64,000 nucleotides of DNA from Flavobacterium sp. WC2421 (GCF_040822115.1 NZ_CP162004.1:992001-1056000), one strand, 5' to 3'. Counted from the stretch's first letter, positions 9,696-19,587 are shown. Numbers and translations are program-made. The notes: generated by a model not told the origin, from the letters alone.

Positions 9696-10956
9696 GCAAA
9701 GTCCGCCTTTACTGCTGCTATTAGTTGTTTTACTCACCATTCCGTTAAGTTATGCTATCAATAGTATAGCAATGGGAATCTTTGGTTTATCGACTTTGTT
9801 TTATGCTAAAAAATTAAATTTCAAGATAGATAAAAATCTATTTTTACTAGTTTTCCTGTATGTATTAATGGCACTTTCACTATTGTGGAGTCACGATTTA
9901 AACGCTTCTATTAAAGCAATTTCAAAGGAACTTCCATTATTGGTCTTTGCAGTTTGTTTCATGAGTTTTCCTGCTTTTGACGAAAGTAAAAAACAACTGT
10001 TGCTTAAATATTATAGTTTCGGAATGTTCTTTTATGTTGTTTATTTTTTGATCAAAGCAGTTGTTCGTTATAGTATTACAAGAGACAATTCTGTTTTCTT
10101 TTACCATGAGTTGGTAACCGGTGATCTAAATGCCATTCATGTTTCGGTTTATATGTCGGTTGCTTTTTTTTATTTTTATTCGAAAGAGAAAAGATCTAAA
10201 TTAAATTCAATTATTGCATTTTTATTGGCCATTTTTATCTTTTTACTGTCTTCAAAAAATATCATTGTAGTTTTTGTTTTACTGCTAATTGTTTTTCAAT
10301 TGTTTTATTCGAAAGGACAACTGAAACAAAAAAAAGCAGTCGTGAGTCTGTTTCTATTAGCAATAATTATGTTGCTGTTTTCGACTAAAATTAAAGAGCG
10401 TTTTTTGATAGAATGGAATTCAAATAAAATTGAAAACACAATAAGCTCAACAACGGAGACCGTCAATACTGTAAGTGTCAATCAAGCTTGGACACAAGAA
10501 AAATTTAATCAGAATGATTATTTTTCCGGAACTGCTTTTAGAGTGTATCAAATACGGATTTTTAAAGAAATGCTAGAAGAAGATAATGTGTTTTTTAAAG
10601 GATATGGGTTGAATGCATCCGATTTTAGAATAAAAGAAAAAGGCAAAGAGCATACTATTTTTTCTGGTGATGCTACTCACGATGGCTATCAAAACAAGAA
10701 TTTTCATAATCAATATGTCCAAATTTTCGCCGAAACAGGAATAGTAGGATTACTATTGTTACTCTTGATTGTATCTTTGAGCTTGAGAAACGCAATAAAA
10801 TCAAAAGATTTTGTTGCTATTTCTTTTGCAGTATTAATGATAAGTTTATTTTTGACAGAATCATTTTTATCAAGACAACGGGGAGTTGTCTTTTTTACCA
10901 TATTTTTTTGCGTTTTTAATGCAAAAAATAGTCCCAAACCCATTACAAAACTATAA
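9637..10956 (+). CDS. O-antigen ligase/polymerase family membrane protein
   Basis: A 439-residue polytopic membrane protein with 10-12 helices and a large loop near residues 250-365. The motif [20 protein letters not shown] near residue 350 matches the Wzy_C/WaaL pattern of an exposed His before an EtG..G helix. It is the second protein of this class in the locus: one may be the polymerase (Wzy) and the other the ligase (WaaL). The start at 9637 overlaps the upstream gene by 59 bp. A second ATG at 9682 would shorten the overlap to 14 bp, and I cannot decide between them. Confidence 0.78.
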   Translation: METIYAYLKKAFQELMLLHKQSPPLLLLLVVLLTIPLSYAINSIAMGIFGLSTLFYAKKLNFKIDKNLFLLVFLYVLMALSLLWSHDLNASIKAISKELPLLVFAVCFMSFPAFDESKKQLLLKYYSFGMFFYVVYFLIKAVVRYSITRDNSVFFYHELVTGDLNAIHVSVYMSVAFFYFYSKEKRSKLNSIIAFLLAIFIFLLSSKNIIVVFVLLLIVFQLFYSKGQLKQKKAVVSLFLLAIIMLLFSTKIKERFLIEWNSNKIENTISSTTETVNTVSVNQAWTQEKFNQNDYFSGTAFRVYQIRIFKEMLEEDNVFFKGYGLNASDFRIKEKGKEHTIFSGDATHDGYQNKNFHNQYVQIFAETGIVGLLLLLLIVSLSLRNAIKSKDFVAISFAVLMISLFLTESFLSRQRGVVFFTIFFCVFNAKNSPKPITKL

Positions 10957-10964
10957 AAACCCAT

Positions 10965-11948
10965 ATGAAAAGAATACTGATTACTGGAGCTGCTGGATTT
11001 TTAGGATCACATTTGTGTGACCGTTTTATCAAAGAAGGATATTTTGTTATTGGAATGGATAACCTCATAACTGGCGATTTAAAAAACATAGAACATTTGT
11101 TCAAATTAGAACATTTTGAATTTTATCACCATGATATTACTAAGTTTGTTCACGTTCCAGGACAATTGGATTATATCTTACATTTTGCTTCACCAGCAAG
11201 TCCGATTGATTATTTAAAAATACCAATACAAACGCTTAAAGTTGGTTCTCTTGGTACGCATAATCTTTTGGGTTTGGCTCGCGTAAAAAATGCCAGAATC
11301 TTGATTGCTTCCACTTCTGAAGTGTATGGTGATCCACTAGTACACCCTCAAACCGAAGAGTATTATGGAAATGTAAATACCATCGGGCCTAGAGGTGTGT
11401 ATGATGAAGCCAAACGTTTTCAGGAATCAATAACCATGGCATATCATACTTTTCATGGTGTGGAAACTAGAATTGTTCGAATTTTTAATACCTACGGACC
11501 TAGGATGCGACTCAATGACGGTCGCGTAATTCCTGCATTTATTGGGCAAGCACTTCGTGGGGAAGACTTAACCATTTTTGGAAACGGTCTGCAAACGCGT
11601 TCTTTCTGTTATGTAGACGATCAAGTCGAAGGAATTTTTAGATTATTGCATTCGGATTATGTATATCCAGTAAACATTGGGAATCCAGACGAAATTACTA
11701 TTAAAGATTTTGCCGAAGAAATCATAAAATTGACGGGAACGAATCAAAAAATTGTCTATCACGCGTTACCGGAAAATGACCCTTTACAGAGACAACCAGA
11801 CATTACTAAAGCCAAAGAAATATTGGGTTGGGATGTAACTGTAAATCGTGCTGATGGAATGAAAATAACGTATGATTATTTCAAATCTTTATCCAAAGAA
11901 GAACTTTCCAAAGAAGAGCACAAAGATTTTACGGCTTATATAAAATAG
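10965..11948 (+). CDS. UDP-glucuronate decarboxylase-like SDR (UDP-xylose synthase)
   Basis: A 327-residue extended SDR. It has the NAD-binding motif [11 protein letters not shown] (residues 7-17), STSEVYGDP (near 116-124), the catalytic YDEAK (Tyr146, Lys150), and the stretch [15 protein letters not shown] that is typical of UXS proteins. UXS oxidises and decarboxylates UDP-glucuronate to UDP-xylose in the cytoplasm with bound NAD+. That would supply a pentose donor to the adjacent glycosyltransferases. A dTDP-glucose dehydratase is less likely given the [12 protein letters not shown] segment. It begins 8 bp after the ligase-like gene. Confidence 0.87.
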   Translation: MKRILITGAAGFLGSHLCDRFIKEGYFVIGMDNLITGDLKNIEHLFKLEHFEFYHHDITKFVHVPGQLDYILHFASPASPIDYLKIPIQTLKVGSLGTHNLLGLARVKNARILIASTSEVYGDPLVHPQTEEYYGNVNTIGPRGVYDEAKRFQESITMAYHTFHGVETRIVRIFNTYGPRMRLNDGRVIPAFIGQALRGEDLTIFGNGLQTRSFCYVDDQVEGIFRLLHSDYVYPVNIGNPDEITIKDFAEEIIKLTGTNQKIVYHALPENDPLQRQPDITKAKEILGWDVTVNRADGMKITYDYFKSLSKEELSKEEHKDFTAYIK

Positions 11949-12006
11949 TAGGTTTATAAAGCAAGCATTAATAATATGCAAAGCATCAAGAACAGGTTAG
12001 CCAATC

Positions 12007-13374
12007 ATGACAACATCCAAAATAGGAAGATATTCTAAATATATTAGGCCCATTAGTATTCTAATGGACTTGATGGTGATCTCTTTTTTGGCTTATTTTT
12101 TATTTAGTGACCTTAATTTAAACATTCCTTATTACATTATTTACCTCAATATTGGTTGGGTTTTAACTGCAGTTTTTTTGAAATTTTATGCGATTTTTCG
12201 TTTTACAAAAACGATAGAAATAATCTCAAAAATAATTAAGCAAGGAATTATTTTTCTTCTAATTGTCATTGCCTTTTTTCCATTTTATGATCAAGCTGTT
12301 TTTAATTCAGAGTGCATCGTTTTATTTATTGTAGGTAGCTTGGTTTTGATTACAATTTCAAAATTCTTTTTATTTTATTGTTTAAAAAAATACCGATTAA
12401 TAGTAGGAAGTAATTTTAGATATGCTGTAATTGTAGGGTATACACCTGAATCGATTCAATTAAAGGAGCTTTTTGAAACTAGGAAAGAGTATGGATATCA
12501 GTTTTTAGGCTATTTTTCAGATAAAAAAATAAATAAAGAGATTAAAGGTAATTTGCTGGATTTGAAAACCTTTGCTCTAACTAATCAAGTGGACGAAATA
12601 TACTGTTCACTAAACGAAGTTTCTAATGTACAGCTAAAAGACTTGCTTGAATTTGCCGATGAAAACAATAAAACAATAAAATTTATACCAGATACAAAAG
12701 ATATTTTTTCAAAGAATTTAAAAATAGACTATTACGATTTTTTCCCAGTATTGTCGTTAAAAGAAACTCTTTTAAATGAGCCCGTAATAAAAATTTTTAA
12801 ACGATTTTTTGACATTGTTTTTTCGTTAACAGTAATTATTGGTATTCTATCATGGTTAGCTCCCTTATTAGCTATTTTAATTAAATTAGAGTCCAAAGGG
12901 CCTGTTTTATTCAAACAAGGCCGACCAGGAATTGGTGAAAAACAGTTTTACTGTTATAAATTTCGTTCTATGAGAATGAACGGTTCAACGGAAACAGAAG
13001 CTTTAAAAAACGACCCTAGAGTAACTAATATAGGCAAATTGATGCGAAAATCGAGCATGGATGAAATGCCTCAATTTGTAAATGTTTTATTTGGAGAAAT
13101 GTCTGTAGTAGGACCACGCCCGCATTTATGGTCGCAAAATAAAATATATGGTAGTAAAATTAAAAAATACATGGTGCGCCATTATGTAAAACCAGGGATT
13201 ACAGGTCTAGCTCAAGTAAGCGGTTTTAGGGGAGAAATTGAGACCGAAAAAGACATGATAAACCGAATAAAAATGGATGTTTTCTACATTGAAAACTGGT
13301 CATTAATTTTAGATCTAAAGATAATTTACATGACCGTTATCAATATCTTAAAAGGAGATAAAAAAGCATATTAA
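12007..13374 (+). CDS. Polyprenyl-phosphate sugar phosphotransferase (WcaJ/WbaP type)
   Basis: A 455-residue protein with four N-terminal TM helices (about residues 15-130), a CoA-binding-like cytoplasmic domain (about 140-250), a further hydrophobic segment near 270-290 and the C-terminal bacterial sugar transferase domain. Diagnostic stretches are KRFFDIVFS, KFRSMRMNG, DPRVTNIGKLMRKSSMDEMPQ, GEMSVVGPRPH and KPGITGLAQVSG. It transfers a sugar-1-phosphate to undecaprenyl phosphate and so starts each glycan unit at the inner membrane. The initial sugar (glucose, galactose or an acetamido sugar) is not decided by the sequence. Confidence 0.92.
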   Translation: MTTSKIGRYSKYIRPISILMDLMVISFLAYFLFSDLNLNIPYYIIYLNIGWVLTAVFLKFYAIFRFTKTIEIISKIIKQGIIFLLIVIAFFPFYDQAVFNSECIVLFIVGSLVLITISKFFLFYCLKKYRLIVGSNFRYAVIVGYTPESIQLKELFETRKEYGYQFLGYFSDKKINKEIKGNLLDLKTFALTNQVDEIYCSLNEVSNVQLKDLLEFADENNKTIKFIPDTKDIFSKNLKIDYYDFFPVLSLKETLLNEPVIKIFKRFFDIVFSLTVIIGILSWLAPLLAILIKLESKGPVLFKQGRPGIGEKQFYCYKFRSMRMNGSTETEALKNDPRVTNIGKLMRKSSMDEMPQFVNVLFGEMSVVGPRPHLWSQNKIYGSKIKKYMVRHYVKPGITGLAQVSGFRGEIETEKDMINRIKMDVFYIENWSLILDLKIIYMTVINILKGDKKAY

Positions 13375-13375
13375 T

Positions 13376-14158
13376 ATGGGACAACCTTTGGTTTCGATAC
13401 TAATTCCAACATTCAATTCTGAAAAATTTATTTCAGAGTCGATTCGTTCCGTGCAAAACCAAACATATACAAACTGGGAAATTATCCTTGTTGATGATTG
13501 TTCTACAGATTCAACTCTTTGCCTTGTTGAGGAACTAGCTATAAAAGACAACCGAATTCAATATTCTAGATTAGAAAAAAATTCTGGAACTGGTGTGGCT
13601 AGAAATTCGGCATTGGCGTTAGCCAAAGGACAGTATATTGCTTTCCTTGATGCCGATGATCTGTGGAAACCTGAAAAATTAAAAAAGCAAATGGATTTTC
13701 TTATAAACAAGAATTTGCCATTTACTTTTTCCTTTTATGATTGCATTGATGAAGCAGGAAATCCTTTAAATAAGAGAGTAGAAGCACCAGTACATTTGAG
13801 TTATCGCGAATTGTTTTTTTGTAATTATGTGGGGAATCTTACCGCTATTTATGATGTCAATTTCTTTGGAAAAATTCCCATTTCTTCCATTCGAAAACGC
13901 CAAGATTGGATGCTTTGGTTAACGGTACTAAAAAAGATAAAAATAGCACATGTTGTACCTGAAAGTTTGGCTTATTATAGAGTACGAAACGACTCTATTT
14001 CGACTTCTAAGTTGGATTTGATAAAATATAATTTTGCCGTTTATAGAAGGTTTCACGGTTTTAGTTTTCTAATTGCGGTGGCTTGTATGAAGCTTTTTTT
14101 ATTCACTCAATTATTTATAAAACCAAGGTATATTAAGAATATTAAACCATCGATTTAA
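13376..14158 (+). CDS. Glycosyltransferase family 2
   Basis: A 260-residue GT2 enzyme: PLVSILIPTFNSEKFI, then NWEIILVDDCSTDST, GTGVARNSALALAKGQYIAF and the DADD metal-binding motif near residue 97. A hydrophobic stretch near the C-terminus (about 228-250) may anchor it to the membrane. It begins 1 bp after the sugar transferase stop, so the two are probably translated together, and it may add the second sugar of the repeat unit. Its last 17 bp overlap the end of the convergent CapK-like gene. Confidence 0.87.
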   Translation: MGQPLVSILIPTFNSEKFISESIRSVQNQTYTNWEIILVDDCSTDSTLCLVEELAIKDNRIQYSRLEKNSGTGVARNSALALAKGQYIAFLDADDLWKPEKLKKQMDFLINKNLPFTFSFYDCIDEAGNPLNKRVEAPVHLSYRELFFCNYVGNLTAIYDVNFFGKIPISSIRKRQDWMLWLTVLKKIKIAHVVPESLAYYRVRNDSISTSKLDLIKYNFAVYRRFHGFSFLIAVACMKLFLFTQLFIKPRYIKNIKPSI

Positions 14159-15452
14159 ACTGTTTCAATTTTCCTCTTTTGTTTCTTTTTAAACTATTTT
14201 TTCTAATGAAACTAAACTTGAGGTTGGGTTCTAGATAGAGAATAATGGCTTTTTCAATTTTTTCAATTTGTACCAAATTTAATTCCGTTTCACTAACATA
14301 TTTGATTTCAAAAGTGTTGGTTTGAGTTTGTTTAATGACAAATTCTTTTACATTTCCATCGTCTTCAATGATGCTTTTTGTAATATAATAAAAGGTTAAA
14401 CCTGGTGCTTTTTTTCCACTTGGTAACACAGCAACATCATTTGTTCTTCCAATTAATTTTTTCAGAATGGGTTTTTGCAAGGTGCTTTTTTCATCCAAAA
14501 TTCCAATATCTCCTATTTCATATCGAATAAAAGGATGTGCTTTGTTAAAAAGAGAAGTAATTACAATGCGCCCTTCTTGACCATAAGGAAGTACTTTATT
14601 ATTTTCGTCCAGTATCTCCACAAATAAAGTTTCTGAATTTACTTGCCATTCTCCTTCTGGATTTTGAAAAGCAATTAAATCAAGCTCAGATGCTCCGTAT
14701 TCATTAATGATAGGTATTCCCAATTGTTTTTCTAACAGTATTTTATCATCTTCAAAAAGCATTTCTGAGGTAACCATACAAGCCTTTAGGGTTGGGCAAA
14801 TAGTTGTTAATACGATATTCTTTTTTTGTAAAAATTTGGCAAATAACACAATCGAACTAGTATAGCCATTGATGTAATCAAATTTTTTGGTTCTAAAATG
14901 AATTATAAAACCCTCCAAAACAGCATCTGATAAGTCAAAAATGGTAAAGCGGAAGCGGTGGCTTAAAAAGTCTTTTAAACGTTCTTTTTTATTGCCAATG
15001 AAATCCATAGGAATTCCATAAAAACGCGCTTGATAGGAATGATTGAAATCAATTTCATACCATCCAAAACGATAGATATTGGAAGCCCAGGTTAGGGCAT
15101 GGCTGTATTTGTCTTTGGCAAAAATAAAAGGATCACCACTAGAGCCTGAAGTTTTATTGAGATAGCTATTTTTAGTATTGTATCCGCTAGAAAGTCTCTC
15201 TAATAAAGGTTTTTGGAGATTTTTTTTATTCAAAATTGGTAAATTGGACCAATTCTCATAATCTGAAGTACCAACAAGTTCTTTATAAAAGGAATTATTT
15301 TCTAAATGAAAGGATACAATTTCCTTTTTTTTATGTGTTAAAAATGCTTCATATTCTTTTTGAGATAAAGCTGCAATTTGCCGCAATTCAGCAGTGGACT
15401 GCTTTATGGGATAACCGTTTAACTGGAGCGATAAGTCAAAAAGTGGTAGCAT
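14142..15452 (-). CDS. Phenylacetate-CoA ligase/CapK-like adenylate-forming enzyme
   Basis: A 436-residue member of the AMP-forming PaaK/CapK family. I see the P-loop-like LNKTSGSSGDPF near residue 98, NEYGASELDLIAFQNPEGEW near 255, an EGRIVITSLFNK segment, and RYEIGDIG near 317. Family members adenylate a carboxylate; CapK proteins occur in capsule loci with unknown substrates. Here the gene closes a glycan locus, so adding an acyl or amino-acid group to the polymer is a reasonable guess only. It overlaps the convergent GT2 gene by 17 bp, and a TATTTTTG box lies upstream on its strand (15471-15478). Confidence 0.82.
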   Translation of the reverse strand: MLPLFDLSLQLNGYPIKQSTAELRQIAALSQKEYEAFLTHKKKEIVSFHLENNSFYKELVGTSDYENWSNLPILNKKNLQKPLLERLSSGYNTKNSYLNKTSGSSGDPFIFAKDKYSHALTWASNIYRFGWYEIDFNHSYQARFYGIPMDFIGNKKERLKDFLSHRFRFTIFDLSDAVLEGFIIHFRTKKFDYINGYTSSIVLFAKFLQKKNIVLTTICPTLKACMVTSEMLFEDDKILLEKQLGIPIINEYGASELDLIAFQNPEGEWQVNSETLFVEILDENNKVLPYGQEGRIVITSLFNKAHPFIRYEIGDIGILDEKSTLQKPILKKLIGRTNDVAVLPSGKKAPGLTFYYITKSIIEDDGNVKEFVIKQTQTNTFEIKYVSETELNLVQIEKIEKAIILYLEPNLKFSFIRKNSLKRNKRGKLKQFKSMV

Positions 15453-15470
15453 TTTAGGTGTTTATTTCTT

Positions 15471-15478
15471 CAAAAATA
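15471..15478 (-). promoter_or_regulatory. -7 promoter box for the CapK-like gene
   Basis: On the minus strand these bases read TATTTTTG, matching the Bacteroidota -7 consensus TAnnTTTG, 18 bp before the start codon at 15452. I see no clear TTG at the -33 distance. Confidence 0.45.
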
Positions 15479-15552
15479 ATATTTAACAACAACTAATTAG
15501 GAAGAACCAGCAAGTTTTTAAAAATTAATTATTTTTTACGTCCAAAAGCAAT

Positions 15553-15560
15553 TATTTTTG
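15553..15560 (+). promoter_or_regulatory. -7 promoter box for purD
   Basis: TATTTTTG matches TAnnTTTG and lies 23 bp before the purD start. No TTG stands at the usual -33 distance, so only the -7 element is supported. Confidence 0.5.
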
Positions 15561-15583
15561 CACCACAACTAAAAAACACACAC

Positions 15584-16858
15584 ATGAATATTTTACTATT
15601 GGGTTCAGGAGGAAGAGAGCATGCTTTTGCATGGAAAATGATTCAAAGCCCACTTTGCGATACTCTTTTTGTTGCACCAGGAAATGCAGGAACCGCATCG
15701 ATTGCGACGAATGTGAACATGAGTCCTACTGATTTTGATGCGATGAAAGCATTTGTATTAAGTAATAATGTAAGCTTGGTAGTTGTAGGACCAGAAGATC
15801 CTTTGGTAAAAGGAATCTTTGATTTTTTTAAAAACGATGATCAAATAAACCATATTCCAGTTATTGGGCCATCAAAAATTGGTGCTCAATTAGAAGGAAG
15901 TAAAGAGTTTGCCAAAGAATTTTTGGTAAAACACAATATCCCAACCGCTGCTTATGATAGTTTTACAGCTGAGACTGTAGAAAAAGGATGTGACTTTCTT
16001 GAAACCTTACAACCGCCTTTCGTTTTAAAAGCGGATGGTCTAGCAGCAGGAAAAGGCGTTTTGATTATTCATGATTTGGCAGAAGCCAAAGAAGAATTAC
16101 GCAATATGCTTGTGGGTCAAAAATTTGGTGACGCAAGTTCAAAAGTAGTTATCGAAGAATTTCTTGACGGTATCGAACTAAGCTGTTTTGTACTTACAGA
16201 TGGTAAAAGTTATAAAATTCTACCTACAGCCAAGGATTACAAACGCATTGGCGAAGGCGACACAGGATTAAATACAGGCGGAATGGGAGCAGTTTCTCCA
16301 GTTCCTTATGTTGATGCTGTTTTGATGGAAAAAATCGAAACGCGCATCGTTAAACCAACAATTGAAGGTTTCCAAAAAGATGGTATTGAATACAAAGGAT
16401 TTGTTTTTATTGGGTTAATCAATGTGAAAAATGAACCTATTGTTATTGAATACAATGTGAGAATGGGTGATCCAGAAACTGAGGTTGTTGTTCCAAGATT
16501 AAAAACGGATTTAGTAGAATTGTTTTTGGCTGTAGCCAATGAAAAACTAGACGAAATCACTTTGGATATTGATGAAAGAAGCGCCACTACTGTGATGCTG
16601 GTATCGGGTGGTTATCCTGAAGAATTTGAAAAAGGAAAAGTAATTTCGGGACTAGAGAACATCACTGATTCTATTGTTTTTCATGCAGGAACAAAATTAG
16701 TGAACAATGAAGTAGTTACTAATGGCGGTAGAGTGTTGACAGTTACCTCATATGGAGATGATTTTCAAGAGGCTATAAAAAAATCTTATCAAAACATAGG
16801 TAAACTAAGCTTTGATAAGATGAATTTTAGAAAAGATATTGGTAACGATCTTTTATAA
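15584..16858 (+). CDS. purD: Phosphoribosylamine--glycine ligase
   Basis: A 424-residue GARS enzyme of the purine pathway: it joins glycine to 5-phosphoribosylamine with ATP, giving GAR and ADP, in the cytoplasm. The N-terminus MNILLLGSGGREHAFAWKM is diagnostic. The ATP-grasp domain follows (FVLKADGLAAGKGVLI near residue 148; GLNTGGMGAVSP near 227; YNVRMGDPETEV near 290), and the length is normal. It is divergent from the CapK-like gene, with 131 bp between them, and appears monocistronic. I see no PurR-like or purine riboswitch structure upstream. Confidence 0.97.
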   Translation: MNILLLGSGGREHAFAWKMIQSPLCDTLFVAPGNAGTASIATNVNMSPTDFDAMKAFVLSNNVSLVVVGPEDPLVKGIFDFFKNDDQINHIPVIGPSKIGAQLEGSKEFAKEFLVKHNIPTAAYDSFTAETVEKGCDFLETLQPPFVLKADGLAAGKGVLIIHDLAEAKEELRNMLVGQKFGDASSKVVIEEFLDGIELSCFVLTDGKSYKILPTAKDYKRIGEGDTGLNTGGMGAVSPVPYVDAVLMEKIETRIVKPTIEGFQKDGIEYKGFVFIGLINVKNEPIVIEYNVRMGDPETEVVVPRLKTDLVELFLAVANEKLDEITLDIDERSATTVMLVSGGYPEEFEKGKVISGLENITDSIVFHAGTKLVNNEVVTNGGRVLTVTSYGDDFQEAIKKSYQNIGKLSFDKMNFRKDIGNDLL

Positions 16859-16870
16859 ATAAAGAAATCT

Positions 16871-16904
16871 TCCTTAATCCTAAGTAAATAGGATTAGGGA
16901 GGTT
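16871..16904. terminator. Bidirectional terminator between purD and DUF6341 gene
   Basis: TAATCCTA (16875-16882) pairs with TAGGATTA (16889-16896) around a 6-nt loop, and weaker pairing extends outwards. A T-rich run follows on the plus strand. It lies between two convergent genes. Confidence 0.6.
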
Positions 16905-17135
16905 TTATTTTAAGAAAGAATGTGCCGTAGTATCTTGATTTTCTTCTCCGTTTGCATCAAAAATGCTCAATTGTTTGATCCAGTATACCATTGCTGCTGC
17001 GCAGATAGCCATGAAAATCCAGTTGATAGTATTTGCACCAAACCAAGTTCTAAGTTCTAATGAACGTAAGAAATCATGAGGAGCAAATAAAATATTTACA
17101 AATAAGTATTGAATTCCTTCAAAAAATGCTTTCAT
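16905..17135 (-). CDS. DUF6341 family small membrane protein
   Basis: A 76-residue protein with two hydrophobic stretches (about residues 7-20 and 36-55) and a polar tail. I recognise it as DUF6341, a short membrane protein of flavobacteria with no known function. It is divergent from the DUF6427 gene, with 133 bp between them. Both are membrane proteins of unknown role and may be related in function, but that is inference from position. Confidence 0.7.
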   Translation of the reverse strand: MKAFFEGIQYLFVNILFAPHDFLRSLELRTWFGANTINWIFMAICAAAMVYWIKQLSIFDANGEENQDTTAHSFLK

Positions 17136-17268
17136 ATCGAATAAAGTTATGTTGTTGTTTTTAATTTCTCAAGATTAAAGAACTCTTTTTAAAGAATCTT
17201 TTTCAACTTGAGGGTTTCCTTTTTAAACAAGTATTATATTTACAGTCACAAAAGTATAAAATATCCTT

Positions 17269-18198
17269 ATGATAACAAGTGTTTTTAAAAAATCTACACC
17301 ATTAAATTTCACCTTAGTAGTATTTTTAATACTCGTTTTCTTTTCAATCTATCAATTTCAAGATTTTAGTTGGACGAATTCGACTATTTTAATTTTTGAA
17401 AAAATAGGAATAATTACCGTTTTATTGGCGTCTATTTTTATGACCAACTTTATTTCAAAGCGCAACGGACTGAGTAAAGACAGCAGCTACACGATTTTAT
17501 TCTACTTTCTATTCTTGCTTTTTTTTCCTTCTGTTTTGGACAATATCAATTTGGTTTTTTCTAATTTCTTTATCCTTTTAGCACTGCGTAGATTAATTTC
17601 GCTTCAGTCCTTAAAATCATCAAAAGAAAAAATATTTGATGCCTCCTTATGGATTTTTTTAGCGTCTTTGTTTCATTTTTGGAGTATTCTTTATATTGCA
17701 CTAGTATTTATTTCTATAATTTTTCACGTAGCAAGAGATTACAGAAATTGGATTTTACCATTTATCGCTTTTTTTACTGCGGGAATTATTTTTGTTCTTT
17801 TTTCAATTGTATTTAATATTGATGCTCAAGGATACATTAATAGCAGTGTAATGACCAATTTTGAAATTAACTATTTTACTAATAATTATCAAAATGCCGC
17901 CTTGTCAATCTATGCAACAGTAGTTTTATTCTTTGTTATATCCATGTTTGCAACATTGTCGAATAGGCCTTTAGTACTGCATGCATCTTTTAAAAAAATA
18001 ATAGCTTCCTTTTTTATTGGGGTATTAATTTATTTGGTTTCTTCGAATAAAAGCAATGATATACTAATTTTTACGATTGCGCCTTTGGCTATAATGGCGA
18101 CAAGTCATATCGAGATTCCTCAAGTAAAATTAAAAAAAGAAATGGTGTTATTTGTACTGATCGCTTGTAGCTTTTTTGCTTTTTTCTCCCAGTTATAA
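17269..18198 (+). CDS. DUF6427 family polytopic membrane protein
   Basis: A 309-residue protein with about nine TM helices. The opening MITSVFKKSTPLNFTLV fits the DUF6427 family of Bacteroidota, whose function is unknown to me. In topology it resembles glycosyltransferase-C or transporter proteins, but I see no catalytic acidic motif in the first loop. A weak -7-like TATATTTA lies upstream near 17234. Its last 6 bp overlap the end of the convergent upp gene, leaving no room for a terminator between them. Confidence 0.7.
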   Translation: MITSVFKKSTPLNFTLVVFLILVFFSIYQFQDFSWTNSTILIFEKIGIITVLLASIFMTNFISKRNGLSKDSSYTILFYFLFLLFFPSVLDNINLVFSNFFILLALRRLISLQSLKSSKEKIFDASLWIFLASLFHFWSILYIALVFISIIFHVARDYRNWILPFIAFFTAGIIFVLFSIVFNIDAQGYINSSVMTNFEINYFTNNYQNAALSIYATVVLFFVISMFATLSNRPLVLHASFKKIIASFFIGVLIYLVSSNKSNDILIFTIAPLAIMATSHIEIPQVKLKKEMVLFVLIACSFFAFFSQL

Positions 18199-18846
18199 TT
18201 TGGTTCCATACGCTAAGTCACCAGCATCACCAAGTCCCGGAACAATATAATCGTGTTCATTTAGTTTTTCATCTATCGAAGCAACCCACAAATGGCAATT
18301 ATCTGATAAATGTTTTTCTAGATAAGCAATTCCTTCAGGTGCGGCAATTACAACGGCGATATGAATAGCTGCAGCCGTTCCTTTTTCTATTAACTTATTA
18401 TAAACAGCAACGATGGATTGCCCTGTAGCAAGCATAGGATCAATAAGGAGTAAGTATTTGTCATTAAAGTCAGCGATGGCTTGGTATTCCACTACAATAT
18501 CAAAATAGTCATCATTATTAGGATGATGCCTGTAGGCCGAAATAAAACCATTTTCGGCTTCATCAAAATAATTCAAAAAACCAATATGTAACGGCAAACC
18601 GGCGCGTAAAATGGAACACAAAACCAATTGATCTTTTATGGCTGTTGTTTTTTTAACCCCAAGAGGTGTTTTTATTTCAACTGTTTTATAATGGAATTCT
18701 TTACTCATTTCATAAGCCATGATTTCACCGATGCGCTCAATGTTTCTTCTAAAACGCATACTGTCTTTATGGATAGTTACATCTCTAATTTGACCTAAAA
18801 AATGATTGAGGACACTATTTTTTTCTGATAAATGGTGAATTTGCAT
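18193..18846 (-). CDS. upp: Uracil phosphoribosyltransferase
   Basis: A 217-residue UPRT that converts uracil and PRPP to UMP in the pyrimidine salvage pathway. It contains LCSILRAGLPLHIGFLNYF near residue 82, the PRPP loop LLIDPMLATGQSIVAVY near 133, and a C-terminal GLGDAGDLAYGTK, the uracil-binding GDaGDr..GT pattern. The length is normal for the Bacteroidota form. It appears monocistronic and overlaps the convergent DUF6427 gene by 6 bp. Confidence 0.95.
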   Translation of the reverse strand: MQIHHLSEKNSVLNHFLGQIRDVTIHKDSMRFRRNIERIGEIMAYEMSKEFHYKTVEIKTPLGVKKTTAIKDQLVLCSILRAGLPLHIGFLNYFDEAENGFISAYRHHPNNDDYFDIVVEYQAIADFNDKYLLLIDPMLATGQSIVAVYNKLIEKGTAAAIHIAVVIAAPEGIAYLEKHLSDNCHLWVASIDEKLNEHDYIVPGLGDAGDLAYGTKL

Positions 18847-18952
18847 GGTATAATTTTATTATTTATTTGGGTGATAAAAGACAGTTTTTACTGCAAATAG
18901 TTATCCTAAAACAGATTTATGAATTGTAATTTTTTTATAAAAGTATAAAAAG

Positions 18953-18960
18953 TATCTTTG
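18953..18960 (+). promoter_or_regulatory. -7 promoter box for the DUF4254-GT9 operon
   Basis: TATCTTTG fits TAnnTTTG and ends 20 bp before the DUF4254 start codon. No TTG stands at the ideal -33 spacing. Confidence 0.5.
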
Positions 18961-18980
18961 TCTCATTAAAATATATAAAT

Positions 18981-19586
18981 ATGTTTTCAAAATTAGCTTA
19001 TTCCGTATTCGAACAAAGTATTAACGATTATCATCAATTTGATAACGTAGATCAACCAATAAATAATCCTTTTCCAAAAGATAAATTTGAACATTTATTG
19101 TACGTGAAAAATTGGATTGATACCGTGCAATGGCATTTTGAAGATATCATTCGTGATCCAAATATTGACCCAATCGCCGCTTTAACTTTGAAAAGAAGAA
19201 TTGATGCTTCAAACCAAGAACGTACCGACATGGTGGAATATATTGATGGTTATTTTTTACAAAAATACAGCGATGTTAAAGTAAAAGAAGACGCGAAAAT
19301 CAACTCAGAAAGTCCAGCTTGGGCATTTGACCGATTATCAATTTTAGCATTAAAGATTTATCACATGAATGAGGAAGCTACTCGTGAAGAAGCATCTCAA
19401 GAGCATAGAGATAAGTGCCAAGCGAAACTAAATATCTTACTAGAACAAAGAACCGATCTATCAACAGCAATTGATGATTTATTGACTGATATTGAAAACG
19501 GTGATAAATTCATGAAAGTGTACAAACAAATGAAAATGTACAATGACGATGAATTGAATCCTGTTTTGTACCAAGGAAAAAAATAA
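18981..19586 (+). CDS. DUF4254 domain protein
   Basis: A 201-residue soluble, mostly helical protein that I recognise as DUF4254. In Bacteroidota it commonly lies next to LPS-type glycosyltransferases, as here, where a GT9 gene starts 1 bp after its stop. Recognisable stretches are ILYHMNEEA-like helices near residue 118 and the conserved HFEDIIRDP near 52. There is no signal peptide or TM segment. A role in LPS core synthesis is inferred from context only. Confidence 0.8.
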   Translation: MFSKLAYSVFEQSINDYHQFDNVDQPINNPFPKDKFEHLLYVKNWIDTVQWHFEDIIRDPNIDPIAALTLKRRIDASNQERTDMVEYIDGYFLQKYSDVKVKEDAKINSESPAWAFDRLSILALKIYHMNEEATREEASQEHRDKCQAKLNILLEQRTDLSTAIDDLLTDIENGDKFMKVYKQMKMYNDDELNPVLYQGKK

Positions 19587-19587
19587 A

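Noticed and set aside
15453..15583. Purine riboswitch or PurR site upstream of purD
   Set aside because: No aptamer-like pairing or known operator was visible; only a -7 box is present.
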